Shown here: one piece after another, positions 18,518 to 27,089 of the stretch
Numbering within the stretch: the stretch's first letter is position 1
Layout: every line of letters starts with the position of its first letter
Program-made: the position numbers and the translations under genes
Source of the DNA: Novosphingobium kaempferiae
GTDB taxonomy: Bacteria > Pseudomonadota > Alphaproteobacteria > Sphingomonadales > Sphingomonadaceae
Length of the DNA: 64,000 nucleotides
Assembly (NCBI RefSeq): GCF_021227995.1
Contig: NZ_CP089301.1
Coordinates: 3,100,001 to 3,164,000 of the forward strand
Direction of reading: 5' to 3'
Notes under the pieces: model-generated
Database searches by the model: none
Seen by the model: only the letters and a program-made list of their open reading frames with translations
What the model was told of the DNA's origin: nothing

Positions 18518-19683
18518 TGCACCTTTCCACTTCCCTTGCCCGCATTGCTCCCTCGCAGACCACCGCGATGACCGACCGCGCCACGCAGCTGCGCGAGGCG
18601 GGGCGCGACGTGATCTCGCTTTCCGTGGGCGAGCCCGACTTCGCAACGCCGCCGCATGTGCTGGAAGCCGCGAAGGCGGCGCTCGACGGCGGGCAGACGA
18701 AGTACACGCCGGTCGGCGGCACCTCGCGGCTCAAGCAGGCCGCCGCGCTGCACTTTGCGCGTGACCTCGGGATCGAGGTTCCGGCGTCGCAGGTGACGGT
18801 CAGCGCGGGCGGCAAGCAGGCGATCTTCCACGCCATGCTCGCGACGATCAGTGAGGGCGACGAGGTCATTGTGCCTGCGCCATGGTGGGTCAGCTATCCC
18901 GAGATCGTGCGCTTTGCCGGTGGCAAGGTCGTGCCTCTGCACACCCACGCCAAGGACAACTTCCGCTTCACGCCCGCCGATCTGGAAGCGCAGATCGGGC
19001 CGAACACCTTGTGGGTACTGCTCAACAGCCCCGGCAACCCGACCGGCGCGTGCCTGCCCACGGAAACGCTGCTCGGCATCGGCGAAGTGCTGCGCCACCA
19101 TCCCCGCGTGATGGTGCTGTCTGACGATATCTACGCGCCGATCAACTACACGGGCGGCCCTCACGCCACTCTCGCGAACCTTTGCCCTGACCTCGCCGAC
19201 CGCATCCTGACGGTCTCGGGGGTGTCCAAGAGCCATGCGATGACCGGCTTCCGCATCGGCGTCGCGGCCGGGCCGGAATGGCTCATCAAGGCGATGGAGC
19301 GCCTGCAGTCGCACAGCTCGGGCAATCCCTGTTCGATCAGCCAGGCTGCCGCCGTCGCCGCGTTCGAGGGACCGCAGGAGTTCCTTGCCGACTGGTGCGA
19401 ACGCTTCCGCGCGCGGCGCGATCTGGTCGTCTCCGCGATCAACGCGATCCCCAGCCTTTCCACGCCCGTGCCCGATGGCGCGTTCTACTGCATGGTCGAT
19501 GCCGCGCCCTTGATGGACCGCTTCGGCGACGATGCGAAGCTGGCCCTGCATCTGCTGGACCACGGCGTCGCGATCGTGCCCGCCTCGGCCTTCGGCGGAC
19601 GCGATGGTTTCCGTATCAGCTTTGCTGCGGACGAGGCCAAGCTGGTCGAGGCATGCAGGCGGATCGCCGAAGCCGTCGCCTAA
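18517..19683 (+). CDS. PLP-dependent aminotransferase, class I (aspartate aminotransferase-like)
   Basis: 388 aa. Fold-type I aminotransferase with the substrate/PLP signature NSPGNPTGA, the Asp of SDDIYAPI and the PLP lysine Lys238 in SGVSKSHAMTGFRIG. The closest group by appearance is the class Ib aspartate/aromatic aminotransferases of alphaproteobacteria; exact amino acid specificity is not evident. The start overlaps the stop of the PabBC fusion, so translation is coupled. Confidence 0.93.
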   Translation: MHLSTSLARIAPSQTTAMTDRATQLREAGRDVISLSVGEPDFATPPHVLEAAKAALDGGQTKYTPVGGTSRLKQAAALHFARDLGIEVPASQVTVSAGGKQAIFHAMLATISEGDEVIVPAPWWVSYPEIVRFAGGKVVPLHTHAKDNFRFTPADLEAQIGPNTLWVLLNSPGNPTGACLPTETLLGIGEVLRHHPRVMVLSDDIYAPINYTGGPHATLANLCPDLADRILTVSGVSKSHAMTGFRIGVAAGPEWLIKAMERLQSHSSGNPCSISQAAAVAAFEGPQEFLADWCERFRARRDLVVSAINAIPSLSTPVPDGAFYCMVDAAPLMDRFGDDAKLALHLLDHGVAIVPASAFGGRDGFRISFAADEAKLVEACRRIAEAVA

Positions 19684-19720
19684 ATTTGCCCGGACGTTCT
19701 CCGGGACGACGAAAGAGATT

Positions 19721-20404
19721 ATGATGCAACTGGAAATCCTCTTCGAAGACGGCGAAGCGCTCGTCATCGACAAGCCTGCGGGCCTCCCGCTCGACCGTCC
19801 GCGCGCCGGAGGGCCAAGCCTCGAGGATCGGCTGGACGAACTCAAGCTGGGCTTCCAGCGCGAGCCTTTCCCCGTCCATCGCCTCGACCGCGACACGTCG
19901 GGCTGCCTGCTGCTGGCGCGCAACCCCAAGGCGCTCAAGCGCTTCGCCGCCGCCTTCGAGGAACGCGCGGTCGAGAAGCGCTACCTCGGCATCGTCGCCG
20001 GAGAGATCGCCGACGAGGAAGGCACCATCGCGCTCAACCTCTCGAAGGTCAGCACCGCAAAGGACGGCTGGCGCATGATCCCGGCGCGCAAGGGCAAGCC
20101 CGCCGTCACGCACTGGCGCCAGTTGGACAGCCGCAATGGCCTGACGCTGGTGGAATTCCGCCCGGAGACCGGCCGCACGCACCAGATCCGCGTCCACGCC
20201 GCCTCGGGCCTCGGCTTCCCGCTGCTCGGCGACCCTGTCTATGGCAGCAAGGGCGGTGCGCCGCGAACCATGCTCCACGCCGCTGGCTTGACGGTTCCGC
20301 GCGGAGACAAGGCGCCGATCGTCGCCGTCGCTCCACTGCCCGCCGATTTCGCCGCGCTGGGCTTCACCGACCCCGGAGCGTCGGTCGAAACCACCGATGA
20401 GTGA
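19721..20404 (+). CDS. RluA-family RNA pseudouridine synthase
   Basis: 227 aa. It contains the catalytic motif HRLDRDTSG with Asp56 and the later family segment GRTHQIRVHAASGLGFPLLGD. It converts uridine to pseudouridine in rRNA and/or tRNA. There is no N-terminal S4 domain, as in the RluA/TruC-like small members. Two consecutive ATGs at 19721 and 19724 both follow an AAAGAGA ribosome site. Its end overlaps arfB by eight bases. Confidence 0.92.
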   Translation: MMQLEILFEDGEALVIDKPAGLPLDRPRAGGPSLEDRLDELKLGFQREPFPVHRLDRDTSGCLLLARNPKALKRFAAAFEERAVEKRYLGIVAGEIADEEGTIALNLSKVSTAKDGWRMIPARKGKPAVTHWRQLDSRNGLTLVEFRPETGRTHQIRVHAASGLGFPLLGDPVYGSKGGAPRTMLHAAGLTVPRGDKAPIVAVAPLPADFAALGFTDPGASVETTDE

Positions 20405-20807
20405 CGAGATCGTCGAGCGCGCGCAAGCTCTCGCCACCGAGAGCTTCATCGCCTCGACGGGCCCCGGCGGCCAGAACGTCAACAAGGTAGCGACGGCGGT
20501 GCAACTGCGCCTCGACGTCTACGCGCTGCGGCTGAGCCCGCCGGTCTTTGCGCGGGTGAAGGAACTGGCGGGCAGCCGCATGACTTCGCGCGGAGAACTT
20601 GTACTCACGGCCCGCCGCTTCCGCACACAGGAAGCCAATCGTGCTGACGCGCGCGAACGCCTCGCCGAATTGCTGGTGGAAGCGCAGAAGCTACCTGAAA
20701 AGCGCGCCAAGAGCCGCCTCAACCGCGTCGGCAAGGAACAGCGGCTCAAGGGAAAGAAGCTGCGTGGCTCGGTCAAGGCCGGGCGCGGCAAAGTCAGCTT
20801 CGACTGA
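20397..20807 (+). CDS. arfB: Ribosome-rescue peptidyl-tRNA hydrolase ArfB (YaeJ)
   Basis: 136 aa. A codon-independent release factor that frees stalled ribosomes. The GGQ catalytic motif is at residues 24-26 (TGPGGQNVNK), with a basic C-terminal tail (KRAKSRLNRVGKEQRLKGKK) that in ArfB threads the mRNA tunnel. The length matches the family. Overlap with the pseudouridine synthase puts it in the same transcript. Confidence 0.95.
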   Translation: MSDEIVERAQALATESFIASTGPGGQNVNKVATAVQLRLDVYALRLSPPVFARVKELAGSRMTSRGELVLTARRFRTQEANRADARERLAELLVEAQKLPEKRAKSRLNRVGKEQRLKGKKLRGSVKAGRGKVSFD

Positions 20808-21005
20808 TTACTGGGCCGCTTGCGTAGCCTGAGGCTGCGACGGCTCCAGCGCCTCTGCCGGAGGGCGACGCTCGTCGAGCATAGCCGCCGCCTCGTCCAG
20901 CGCGCGCGCCTCGCCCATGGTGACTCCGCCCGGGCCGGGCGCGGTATCGGACTTGGAACAGGCGCCGAGCGTGAGCAGCGCGAGGATCAGGCAGGCCTCT
21001 CTCAT
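20808..21005 (-). CDS. Small lipoprotein of unknown function
   Basis: 65 aa with a lipoprotein signal peptide: a hydrophobic stretch ending in the lipobox LGAC, with Cys16 as the acylation site. The rest is short, Ala/Glu/Pro-rich and probably disordered. It abuts the arfB stop codon on the opposite strand. The family is not recognised. Confidence 0.7.
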   Translation of the reverse strand: MREACLILALLTLGACSKSDTAPGPGGVTMGEARALDEAAAMLDERRPPAEALEPSQPQATQAAQ

Positions 21006-21029
21006 GCCCGGCTCATAGCCCGCCTATCG

Positions 21030-21464
21030 TCAGGCGTCGATGACCCGCGTATGCGGATAATGCTTGTCGAGGTGCTTGCGAATGATCTTAAGGTTGCGGC
21101 TATTCGAACGGAACAGAAAGTCGAACAGGTCGCCCGCCACCGGCACCGCGCCGACCAGCGTGTCGAAGCCGACATTGGCGGTCATGCGCGCAAGCTGCCA
21201 CTTCGACATGCCGAGATTGCGCGCCTCCCAGACCAGATAAAGACCCAGCGCAGCCGCGATCAGGTCGCCCGCCACGGGGACAAGTCCGACGACGGCGTCA
21301 AGGCCGACCTGCCGACGGATGCCCGGCACCGTGAAGGCGCGCTCCAGCACACGCTCCAGAGCCTCCACGCGGCGGCGCACCGACACCGGATCGTTACCAA
21401 GCGGAAGGTCGTATTCCATGCGTCGCGCGAATTGCGGGCCGGAGAATTGGGGGCCTGTCGCCAC
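21030..21464 (-). CDS. DUF4112 family membrane protein
   Basis: 144 aa. The family pattern is a duplicated segment with the glycine/proline signature LDAVVGLVPVAGDLI and again FDTLVGAVPVAGDLFDFLF, each in a hydrophobic hairpin, followed by a basic tail. Probably an inner-membrane protein. Function unknown. The start used is the first ATG; a second lies at MEYDLPLGN (residue 16). Confidence 0.88.
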   Translation of the reverse strand: MATGPQFSGPQFARRMEYDLPLGNDPVSVRRRVEALERVLERAFTVPGIRRQVGLDAVVGLVPVAGDLIAAALGLYLVWEARNLGMSKWQLARMTANVGFDTLVGAVPVAGDLFDFLFRSNSRNLKIIRKHLDKHYPHTRVIDA

Positions 21465-21509
21465 TGCAGAGTGCCTCTCGTCGAACGCGGCGTCAGGCGC
21501 CGCTCTCGA

Positions 21510-23024
21510 TCATTTGGGGAGCCACGCCAGCGGCATCAAGGGATGCCAGCCCCAGGCGTTGACCGAGAACCCGTCCACGCTGCCGCGCACCAGCGACCAG
21601 CGGATCGGCGTGCCGAACGGGATGAAGACGTTGGAACCCGTCAGTTCGGCCTCCGCCTCCGTCAGCAGCGCAGCCCGTTCGGCAGGCGTTGCGGCCGCCC
21701 CTGCCTCCGTCACGCGCGCATCGGCCTCCTCGGAACACAGACCCTTGCCCGCATGGCACGACAGCCGATTGAGATACCAGGCAGCGCGAGGGTAGCGGGC
21801 CACGTCGTCCACCAGCGCAAGGTCGGCCTCACCGGCATCCTCGGCCCGGTCCAGCCCTATGCCGATCGCGGCGAAGTCGGTTGAAAGGCGGTTGAACAGC
21901 ACCGTCGAGCCACCACCCTCAGGGAGCCACAGTCGGAGGCGAAGCGCTGCACCGCCCGGCGCAGCATTCGACGGGGCGTTCCACGCCCGGACCCGTGCAG
22001 CGGCGACCGCGCGGCGCTGTTCCAGCGTCTGCTCGCCCCAGCGCTCCCCTATGGTGCCGAGGTCTCCGTCGAGGCTCGGGGTGACGATCCGCGTCGTCGG
22101 CACCCAGCCGCCGACCCCGAACGGAGAGATCAGGCCGTCGCGATCGACCGCCATCGCCAGCGCTTCGCGATTGGCGGGCTCGGCGAGAAAACCCTCGTCG
22201 TTCATCACATGCAGGCCGAACAGACCAACTACCGGGTCGAGTTGGATCGTCCCGCGCAGGATGCCGACCGAGCGGGTAAGCAGGAAATCCTGAATGCGAC
22301 CACCCAGCACCAGATCGACGCTGCCGTCGTTGAACGCCTCCACGGCAGAGGGGCCCGGCAGCGCGCGAAGCTGGATCTGCCGCGTGCGCTCCGCCCAGTT
22401 TTCGATCGGCGGCATGCCGAGGCGGGCGGGATCTATCGCGCTGAGAGCGGCGATGGCGCCGGAGCGCACCGCCTCCATCGGCCCGGTGCCCCGGCCCTTG
22501 TGGAGCAGGCCCAGTTCGGGCTGCGCAAGCAGCTGGAGCAGGTAGGGCATCGGGCGCGTCAGGCGGATTTCGATGACTCGCCCCGCCATGGCACGCACTT
22601 CGTCGATGCCTGCAAGGTCGAGCGCCAGCGGACCGCCGTCGAGGCTCTTCAGTGCGGCACTGATCGCTCGCTTTGCCGTGTCGGCGGTGATCGGGTCACC
22701 GTTGGCCCAGTTGCCGTCGCGCAGGCGGAAGATGTAGCTCTGCCCGTCGTCAGTGACGATCCAGCGGTCGGCCAGCGCAGGAATGACGCGGCCCGCATCG
22801 TCGAAAGCTACGAGCCCCTCGACGGTGGACGCGCGCACCAGAACGCCACCCTGCGTGAGATCGCCGCCCTTCGCAAAAGGATCGGCTGGCTCCCCGACCA
22901 CGGCGACGCCGAGCGCCGAATTGTCATAGCCGCTGCAGGAAGAGAGCGTGAAGGCGGCCAGAACGGCCAGCACCCGCAAGGCTTGGCGCTTGGACAGCAT
23001 GGAAACCGGAGTAGTCCATTTCAC
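21510..23024 (-). CDS. Extracellular solute-binding lipoprotein, family 5 (peptide/nickel ABC type)
   Basis: 504 aa. A lipoprotein signal with lipobox-like LSSC precedes a full-length SBP_bac_5 fold: it has the domain start LVRASTVEGLVAFDDAGRVIPALADRW and the typical YIFRLRDGNWANGDPITADT. Such proteins deliver oligopeptides or similar solutes to an ABC permease, but no permease genes are adjacent, so it is an orphan or serves a distant transporter. An alternative start is the ATG at residue 9 (23000), which gives a more usual signal-peptide length. Confidence 0.88.
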   Translation of the reverse strand: MKWTTPVSMLSKRQALRVLAVLAAFTLSSCSGYDNSALGVAVVGEPADPFAKGGDLTQGGVLVRASTVEGLVAFDDAGRVIPALADRWIVTDDGQSYIFRLRDGNWANGDPITADTAKRAISAALKSLDGGPLALDLAGIDEVRAMAGRVIEIRLTRPMPYLLQLLAQPELGLLHKGRGTGPMEAVRSGAIAALSAIDPARLGMPPIENWAERTRQIQLRALPGPSAVEAFNDGSVDLVLGGRIQDFLLTRSVGILRGTIQLDPVVGLFGLHVMNDEGFLAEPANREALAMAVDRDGLISPFGVGGWVPTTRIVTPSLDGDLGTIGERWGEQTLEQRRAVAAARVRAWNAPSNAAPGGAALRLRLWLPEGGGSTVLFNRLSTDFAAIGIGLDRAEDAGEADLALVDDVARYPRAAWYLNRLSCHAGKGLCSEEADARVTEAGAAATPAERAALLTEAEAELTGSNVFIPFGTPIRWSLVRGSVDGFSVNAWGWHPLMPLAWLPK

Positions 23025-23077
23025 CCGCCTCGCAAATGGAGGCGCGGAAATTTTCGTACCGAAATCAGGTATGGAGA

Positions 23078-23440
23078 TCAGATCTTGCGCAGCAGCGCCG
23101 TATCGGCCGGGCGCGACTGGTAGCGCATGTAGTCCGGCGCGGGATCCTCGACCCTGGTGACCGGCGCGCGAGCCAGACGGGGATCGATATCCTCGCGGAA
23201 GGCCACGCCGAAACGGTTGTCCTGCACCCAGGCCACCGAGCCTTCGATCCAGCCGATGTTGCGGATGTTGACCTGCACGACGGTGCCGCGGACAACACGC
23301 ACGTTGCCTTCGCCCATCATGCCGCCGGCGGAGAGATTGCGCACCTTGATGCGGAAGTCACCGTCGAGGCCGTCGACGCGAAGATCAGCCATGAGGAACA
23401 GGCTATCCCGCGCGATCTGCCGATTTTCACCTTCGTTCAT
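23078..23440 (-). CDS. PilZ-domain protein
   Basis: 120 aa, almost entirely one PilZ beta-barrel. NLSAGGMMGEG matches the (D/N)xSxxG element of c-di-GMP receptors. The upstream RxxxR motif is only weakly seen (arginines at 7 and 11), so nucleotide binding is plausible but unproven. The partner pathway is not evident. Confidence 0.85.
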   Translation of the reverse strand: MNEGENRQIARDSLFLMADLRVDGLDGDFRIKVRNLSAGGMMGEGNVRVVRGTVVQVNIRNIGWIEGSVAWVQDNRFGVAFREDIDPRLARAPVTRVEDPAPDYMRYQSRPADTALLRKI

Positions 23441-23555
23441 GCGCTTCCGTCCGGGGCGTTTGAAACTGCACGTATCGTCCGTGCCGCCAATGCACGAAAA
23501 GTAACGCGCTTTAGCCCCTATTCCTAGTCGGCAATGGCAAACAAAGGCTTAATGT

Positions 23556-23583
23556 CCCGGCTCCGGACAGCGTCGGAGCCGGG
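23556..23583 (-). terminator. Stem-loop downstream of dksA
   Basis: CCCGGCTCCG at 23556-23565 pairs perfectly with CGGAGCCGGG at 23574-23583 around an 8-base loop, 39 bases beyond the dksA stop. There is no strong uridine run on the minus strand, so it may be a weak or Rho-assisted terminator, or an mRNA 3' end stabiliser. Confidence 0.5.
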
Positions 23584-23621
23584 TGTTGACTTGTCTCCGG
23601 TCCCGTTTCCGGGAAATCCGG

Positions 23622-24080
23622 TCAGTCGTCGCGCGAGACTTTTTCGCGACGCTCGTGCGCTTCCTGCGCCTCGACCGTCATCGTCGCGATAGGGCGCGCT
23701 TCGAGGCGACCGAGGCCGATCGGTTCACCGGTGACCTCGCAGTAACCGTATTCGCCCTCTTCGATGCGGCGCATGGCCGAATCGATCTTGGCGATCAGCT
23801 TGCGCTGGCGGTCGCGGGTGCGAAGCTCGATGCCCCAATCGGTCTCGCTCGAAGCGCGGTCGTTGAGGTCGGGCTCGCGAATCGGGCCGTCCTGGAGCTG
23901 CTGCAGCGTGTCGGCTGCCGCGTCGAGGATCGAACGTTTCCATGCGAGAAGCAGCTTGCGGAAATAATCCTGCTGCGCATCATTCATGTATTCTTCGTTG
24001 GGTTCGGAAATGTAGGCGCCGCCAATTGCACGCTTCGCTTTGGCGAGTACATCGATTTCGTCAGCTAGGGCCGTTGCCAT
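23622..24080 (-). CDS. dksA: RNA polymerase-binding transcription factor DksA
   Basis: 152 aa. Works with ppGpp at the RNA polymerase secondary channel. The N-terminal helical coiled coil spans ~25-110, and the C-terminal finger has GEYGYCEVTGEPIGLGRLEARP. Only one of the four classical zinc cysteines remains, a known feature of alphaproteobacterial DksA. The ATG at 24080 is chosen because GGAG lies nine bases upstream; the open frame extends 37 codons further but without a ribosome site. Confidence 0.93.
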   Translation of the reverse strand: MATALADEIDVLAKAKRAIGGAYISEPNEEYMNDAQQDYFRKLLLAWKRSILDAAADTLQQLQDGPIREPDLNDRASSETDWGIELRTRDRQRKLIAKIDSAMRRIEEGEYGYCEVTGEPIGLGRLEARPIATMTVEAQEAHERREKVSRDD

Positions 24081-24404
24081 CCAGAGAAACTCCGCAGTGT
24101 TTCCATCGGATCGCCAACGCCCTGCAGTCCCGGACTTTTCCGATAACCGTACAACGATCCGCGGTTGAGGCGGCCTATAAGTCGCCGCCATTTCCTACAC
24201 AAGCGTATATCCGTGACACTCCACAAATTTCTTAACAGGGTCTCGGAGTGACACAGAGTTAATCTGCGCAGGTGAACGCGCCGATACGGCGTTAACCATA
24301 TGTTGACCTGCCTCCCGCAAATTCGCCTCATCGAACGCAGGGGCCATTTGCAAACGATTGAGGTCCACGCGGTCACGACCACTTTCAAGGGCACGGGGAT
24401 TACC
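24081..24404. other. 324-base divergent intergenic region between dksA and the Sel1-like gene
   Basis: This must hold the promoters of dksA (minus) and the Sel1-like gene (plus). It is visibly richer in A and T than its surroundings. A short hairpin (CGCCG-ATAC-GGCG) lies near 24283-24295. I found no promoter boxes that are convincing by eye, no small ORF with a ribosome site, and no RNA gene. Confidence 0.5.
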
Positions 24405-24740
24405 ATGGATACTGTTCGCGTTAACCAGGATCACGCCGCACCGGCCGCCGCCAACGACTTCGGCGGCGACATGCTCATCGCCGAGGCGCTGGCTTGCGCT
24501 GCCGAGGGCGATGCTTCGGCCTACTTCGATCTCGGCGTCGCGTTCTCGACCGGCAGCAACGGCGTCGCCTGCGATCTGATCGAGGCGCACAAGTGGTTCA
24601 ACCTCGCCGCCGTCGGCGGGCACGAGGATGCGCCCGTCTGCCGCGCGGAAGTGGCCGACGACATGACCGCCCGCGAGATCGCCGAAGCCCAGCGCCGAGC
24701 GCGCCAGTGGCTCGGTGCGACCACCCGCAAGGCGGCCTGA
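24405..24740 (+). CDS. Short Sel1-repeat-like protein
   Basis: 111 aa. The segment SAYFDLGVAFSTGSNGVACDLIEAHKWFNLAAVGGHEDA carries the Sel1/TPR-like signature (GVAxDLIEAHKWFNLAA). The protein is soluble, with no signal peptide. The ATG at 24405 follows CGGGGAT; the frame is open to 24300. Sel1 repeats mediate protein-protein contacts; no partner is indicated. Confidence 0.82.
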   Translation: MDTVRVNQDHAAPAAANDFGGDMLIAEALACAAEGDASAYFDLGVAFSTGSNGVACDLIEAHKWFNLAAVGGHEDAPVCRAEVADDMTAREIAEAQRRARQWLGATTRKAA

Positions 24741-24743
24741 AAG

Positions 24744-25880
24744 CTAGTCTTTCCTGAAAGGCGAGTGGCCGCCGAGCTGGATCTGGTCGCGCGCGATACC
24801 GGCGCGCTCCTGCTCCAGATAGTCGGCAATCGCGGCACGGAGGCCGTCGTGAACGATGTAGTGCGCGGAAATCGTGCGCACCGGCTCGTAACCCCGCGCC
24901 AGCTTGTGCCCGCCCTGCGCCCCCGCCTCGACGCGCTGGAGGCCCAGCCGGATCGCGACGTCGATGGCCTGATAGTAGCACAGCTCGAAATGCAGGAACG
25001 GCTTGTCGACGATAGCGCCCCAATAGCGCCCATATAGCGCGGCATCACCGATGAAGTTGAGCGCACCCGCCACCGCCTGCCCATCGATGAAGGCGAGCAC
25101 CATCAGGATGCGGTCGCCCATCGTCTCGCCCAGCAGGCCGAACGCCTCGCGCGTCAGGTAGGGGCGGCCCCATTTGCGTGCGCCAGTATCCTGGTAGAAG
25201 TCCCAGAATGCATCCCAGTGCGCCCCGGTGATCTCGTCGCCGCTCAGCGCGCGGATCTCGACGCCTTCCTGCGCCTTCTCGCGCTCCTTGCGCAGATCCT
25301 TGCGCTTGCGTGACGACAGCGCGTCGAGGAAATCGTCGAAGGTCGCGTAGCCCCGATTCTCCCAGTGGAACTGGATATCCTCGCGCAGCAGCCAGCCCGC
25401 GCTCTCGAAGACGGGCACTTGCGCGGGCTCGATGAAGGTCGCGTGGGCGGAGGACAGGCCATTGTCGCGGCACAGCGTTTCCGCCGCGCGCAGCAACGGC
25501 AACATGAGTTCGGGATGCGGCGTCAGCAGGCGCGGACCGGTCGCGGGCGTGAAGGGCACCGCGATCTGGAGCTTGGGATAATACGATCCCCCCGCCCGGT
25601 GCCAGGCATCGGCCCAGGCATGGTCGAAGACGTACTCCCCCTGCGAATGCTCCTTGAGGTAGGCTGGCAGCGCAGCGGCGAGGCTGCCGTCGGGGCCGTC
25701 GATCACCAGCGGCAGCGGGCTCCAGCCGCTGCGCCCGCCGACGCTGCCCGATTCCTCCATCGCCGTCAGGAAGGCATGGCTGACGAAGGGATTGCCGCCA
25801 TCGGTGAGCGCATCCCACTGGTCGGCAGGCAGATCGCCGACCGCACCGAGAAGCCGGGCGGTGAAGGCGCCCCCGCTCAC
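24744..25880 (-). CDS. FemAB-like GNAT-fold protein (PF04339 / COG3146 type)
   Basis: 378 aa. It matches the family annotated as peptidoglycan biosynthesis/recognition protein: NPFVSHAFLTAMEESGSVGGRSGW near the start, then VFDHAWADAWHRAGGSYYPKLQ, and the C-terminal CYYQAIDVAIRLGLQRVEAGAQGGHKLARGY. The fold is a duplicated N-acetyltransferase. The substrate is unknown. The start codon is GTG at 25880, overlapping the upstream TGA by GTGA, so it is translationally coupled as the last gene of a five-gene operon. Confidence 0.88.
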   Translation of the reverse strand: MSGGAFTARLLGAVGDLPADQWDALTDGGNPFVSHAFLTAMEESGSVGGRSGWSPLPLVIDGPDGSLAAALPAYLKEHSQGEYVFDHAWADAWHRAGGSYYPKLQIAVPFTPATGPRLLTPHPELMLPLLRAAETLCRDNGLSSAHATFIEPAQVPVFESAGWLLREDIQFHWENRGYATFDDFLDALSSRKRKDLRKEREKAQEGVEIRALSGDEITGAHWDAFWDFYQDTGARKWGRPYLTREAFGLLGETMGDRILMVLAFIDGQAVAGALNFIGDAALYGRYWGAIVDKPFLHFELCYYQAIDVAIRLGLQRVEAGAQGGHKLARGYEPVRTISAHYIVHDGLRAAIADYLEQERAGIARDQIQLGGHSPFRKD

Positions 25881-26722
25881 GCGTCCCCTTCGCGCACTTC
25901 GAAGATCGCTGCGTCGGCATAGGCCTCGGCGCGTTCGTCGTGCTCGTCATCGCGCACGGTCCATGTCGCGACCGGCAGGCCCCGGCGGCGCTGTGCGGCG
26001 GCGAAACGGCTCGGCAGATCGCGCACGTCGTAGGCAAGGAAGTCCGGCCGCGCGTGCCACAGCCACAGGCGGCGGCGCATCTTGCCGGGAAGCGCGCGGT
26101 CCTCGCCCTCGGATATCACAAGGCCGCGGACCGTGTGCGGCGAGTGCCGCCAGTACCAGCGCGAGACTCGCGGATCGAAACTCATGACCGCATGCTGGCC
26201 GGCATAGCCTTCCAGCACCCGGCGCACTGCAAGACACAACGCGGCGATGCGAACCTTGCGGTCGGACTTGATCTCGATGAGCACCGGCACCCTGCCGCCG
26301 ACTTGCGCCAGCACCTGCCGCAGGGTGGGGATCGTCTCCTCGGTACCCGACAGCGTGATCGCGCCGAGCTGCGCGGCGCTGCGCCGTTCCGTCGAACCGG
26401 TATCGCCGGTCAGCCGGTCGAGCGTGTCGTCATGGAAGACAACGGGTTGCCCGTCGCTGGAGCGCTGGACGTCAAGCTCGATCCCGTTGCCCGCCGCCAT
26501 CGCCTTAGCGAAGGCCGCGCGCGAATTCTCGGGAACGCCCGCTCCATGCAGCCCGCGATGGGCATAGTCCTGCGCCCCGATCCACGCGACCTTGCGCGGA
26601 TCGGGTGCAGGCGAACGCCAGCGATCAAGCAGGGCGAACGGCAACGATGGCGTCCACTTCGACGGCGGCGCCCAGCGGCAGCACCGGCACGCCGACCGCG
26701 CTGCGCGCGTGCTTGCCGGCAT
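25877..26722 (-). CDS. Glycerophosphodiester phosphodiesterase
   Basis: GDPD family TIM barrel that hydrolyses glycerophosphodiesters to glycerol-3-phosphate and an alcohol. Seen motifs: YAHRGLHGAGVPENSRAAF (catalytic His and Asn), IELDVQRS (metal-binding Glu and Asp), VVFHDDTLDRLTG and VLIEIKSD. The first ATG (26722) would overlap ridA by about 98 bases and add an odd Arg/Cys-rich leader. A TTG at 26644 gives a more natural 255-aa protein beginning MPFALLDRWRSPAPDP, so the start is uncertain. There is no signal peptide in either version, hence probably cytoplasmic. Confidence 0.88.
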   Translation of the reverse strand: MPASTRAARSACRCCRWAPPSKWTPSLPFALLDRWRSPAPDPRKVAWIGAQDYAHRGLHGAGVPENSRAAFAKAMAAGNGIELDVQRSSDGQPVVFHDDTLDRLTGDTGSTERRSAAQLGAITLSGTEETIPTLRQVLAQVGGRVPVLIEIKSDRKVRIAALCLAVRRVLEGYAGQHAVMSFDPRVSRWYWRHSPHTVRGLVISEGEDRALPGKMRRRLWLWHARPDFLAYDVRDLPSRFAAAQRRRGLPVATWTVRDDEHDERAEAYADAAIFEVREGDA

Positions 26723-27089
26723 CGCCGAAGACCGCGACCATCAGTTCCGACGCGCCGTTGATGACCTTGGGCTGGTCGGTGAAGGCGCCGGTCGAGTTGA
26801 CGAAGCCGCCGAGCTTGACGATCCGCTCCACGCGGTCGAGCGAGCCCAGCGCCGCCTTCAGCTGCGCGAGGATCATCAGCCCGCAGGCCTGCGCCGCCTC
26901 GGCGCCCGCTTCGAGGCTCACGTCCTCGCCCAGACGGCCCGTGACGAGCTTGCCGCCGACGAAGGGAAGCTGGCCCGAGACATGGGCGAGACCGCCCGCT
27001 TCGACCACCGGCACGTAGGCCGCCACCGGGGCAGCGGCTTCGGGCAGGGTCAGGCCGAGTTCGGCGAGACGGGCTTCGATCTTACTCAT
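26625..27089 (-). CDS. RidA/YjgF/YER057c/UK114-family protein
   Basis: 154 aa. A longer RidA-superfamily member with GLAHVSGQLPFVGGKLVTGRLG near residues 33-54 and a C-terminal core LGAAVEVDAIVAVRP. The classical RidA arginine that binds imines is not clearly present at the usual place near the C-terminus, where the sequence reads VEVDAIVAV, so activity as an enamine/imine deaminase is not assured. It overlaps the upstream HAD gene by eight bases. Confidence 0.87.
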   Translation of the reverse strand: MSKIEARLAELGLTLPEAAAPVAAYVPVVEAGGLAHVSGQLPFVGGKLVTGRLGEDVSLEAGAEAAQACGLMILAQLKAALGSLDRVERIVKLGGFVNSTGAFTDQPKVINGASELMVAVFGDAGKHARSAVGVPVLPLGAAVEVDAIVAVRPA

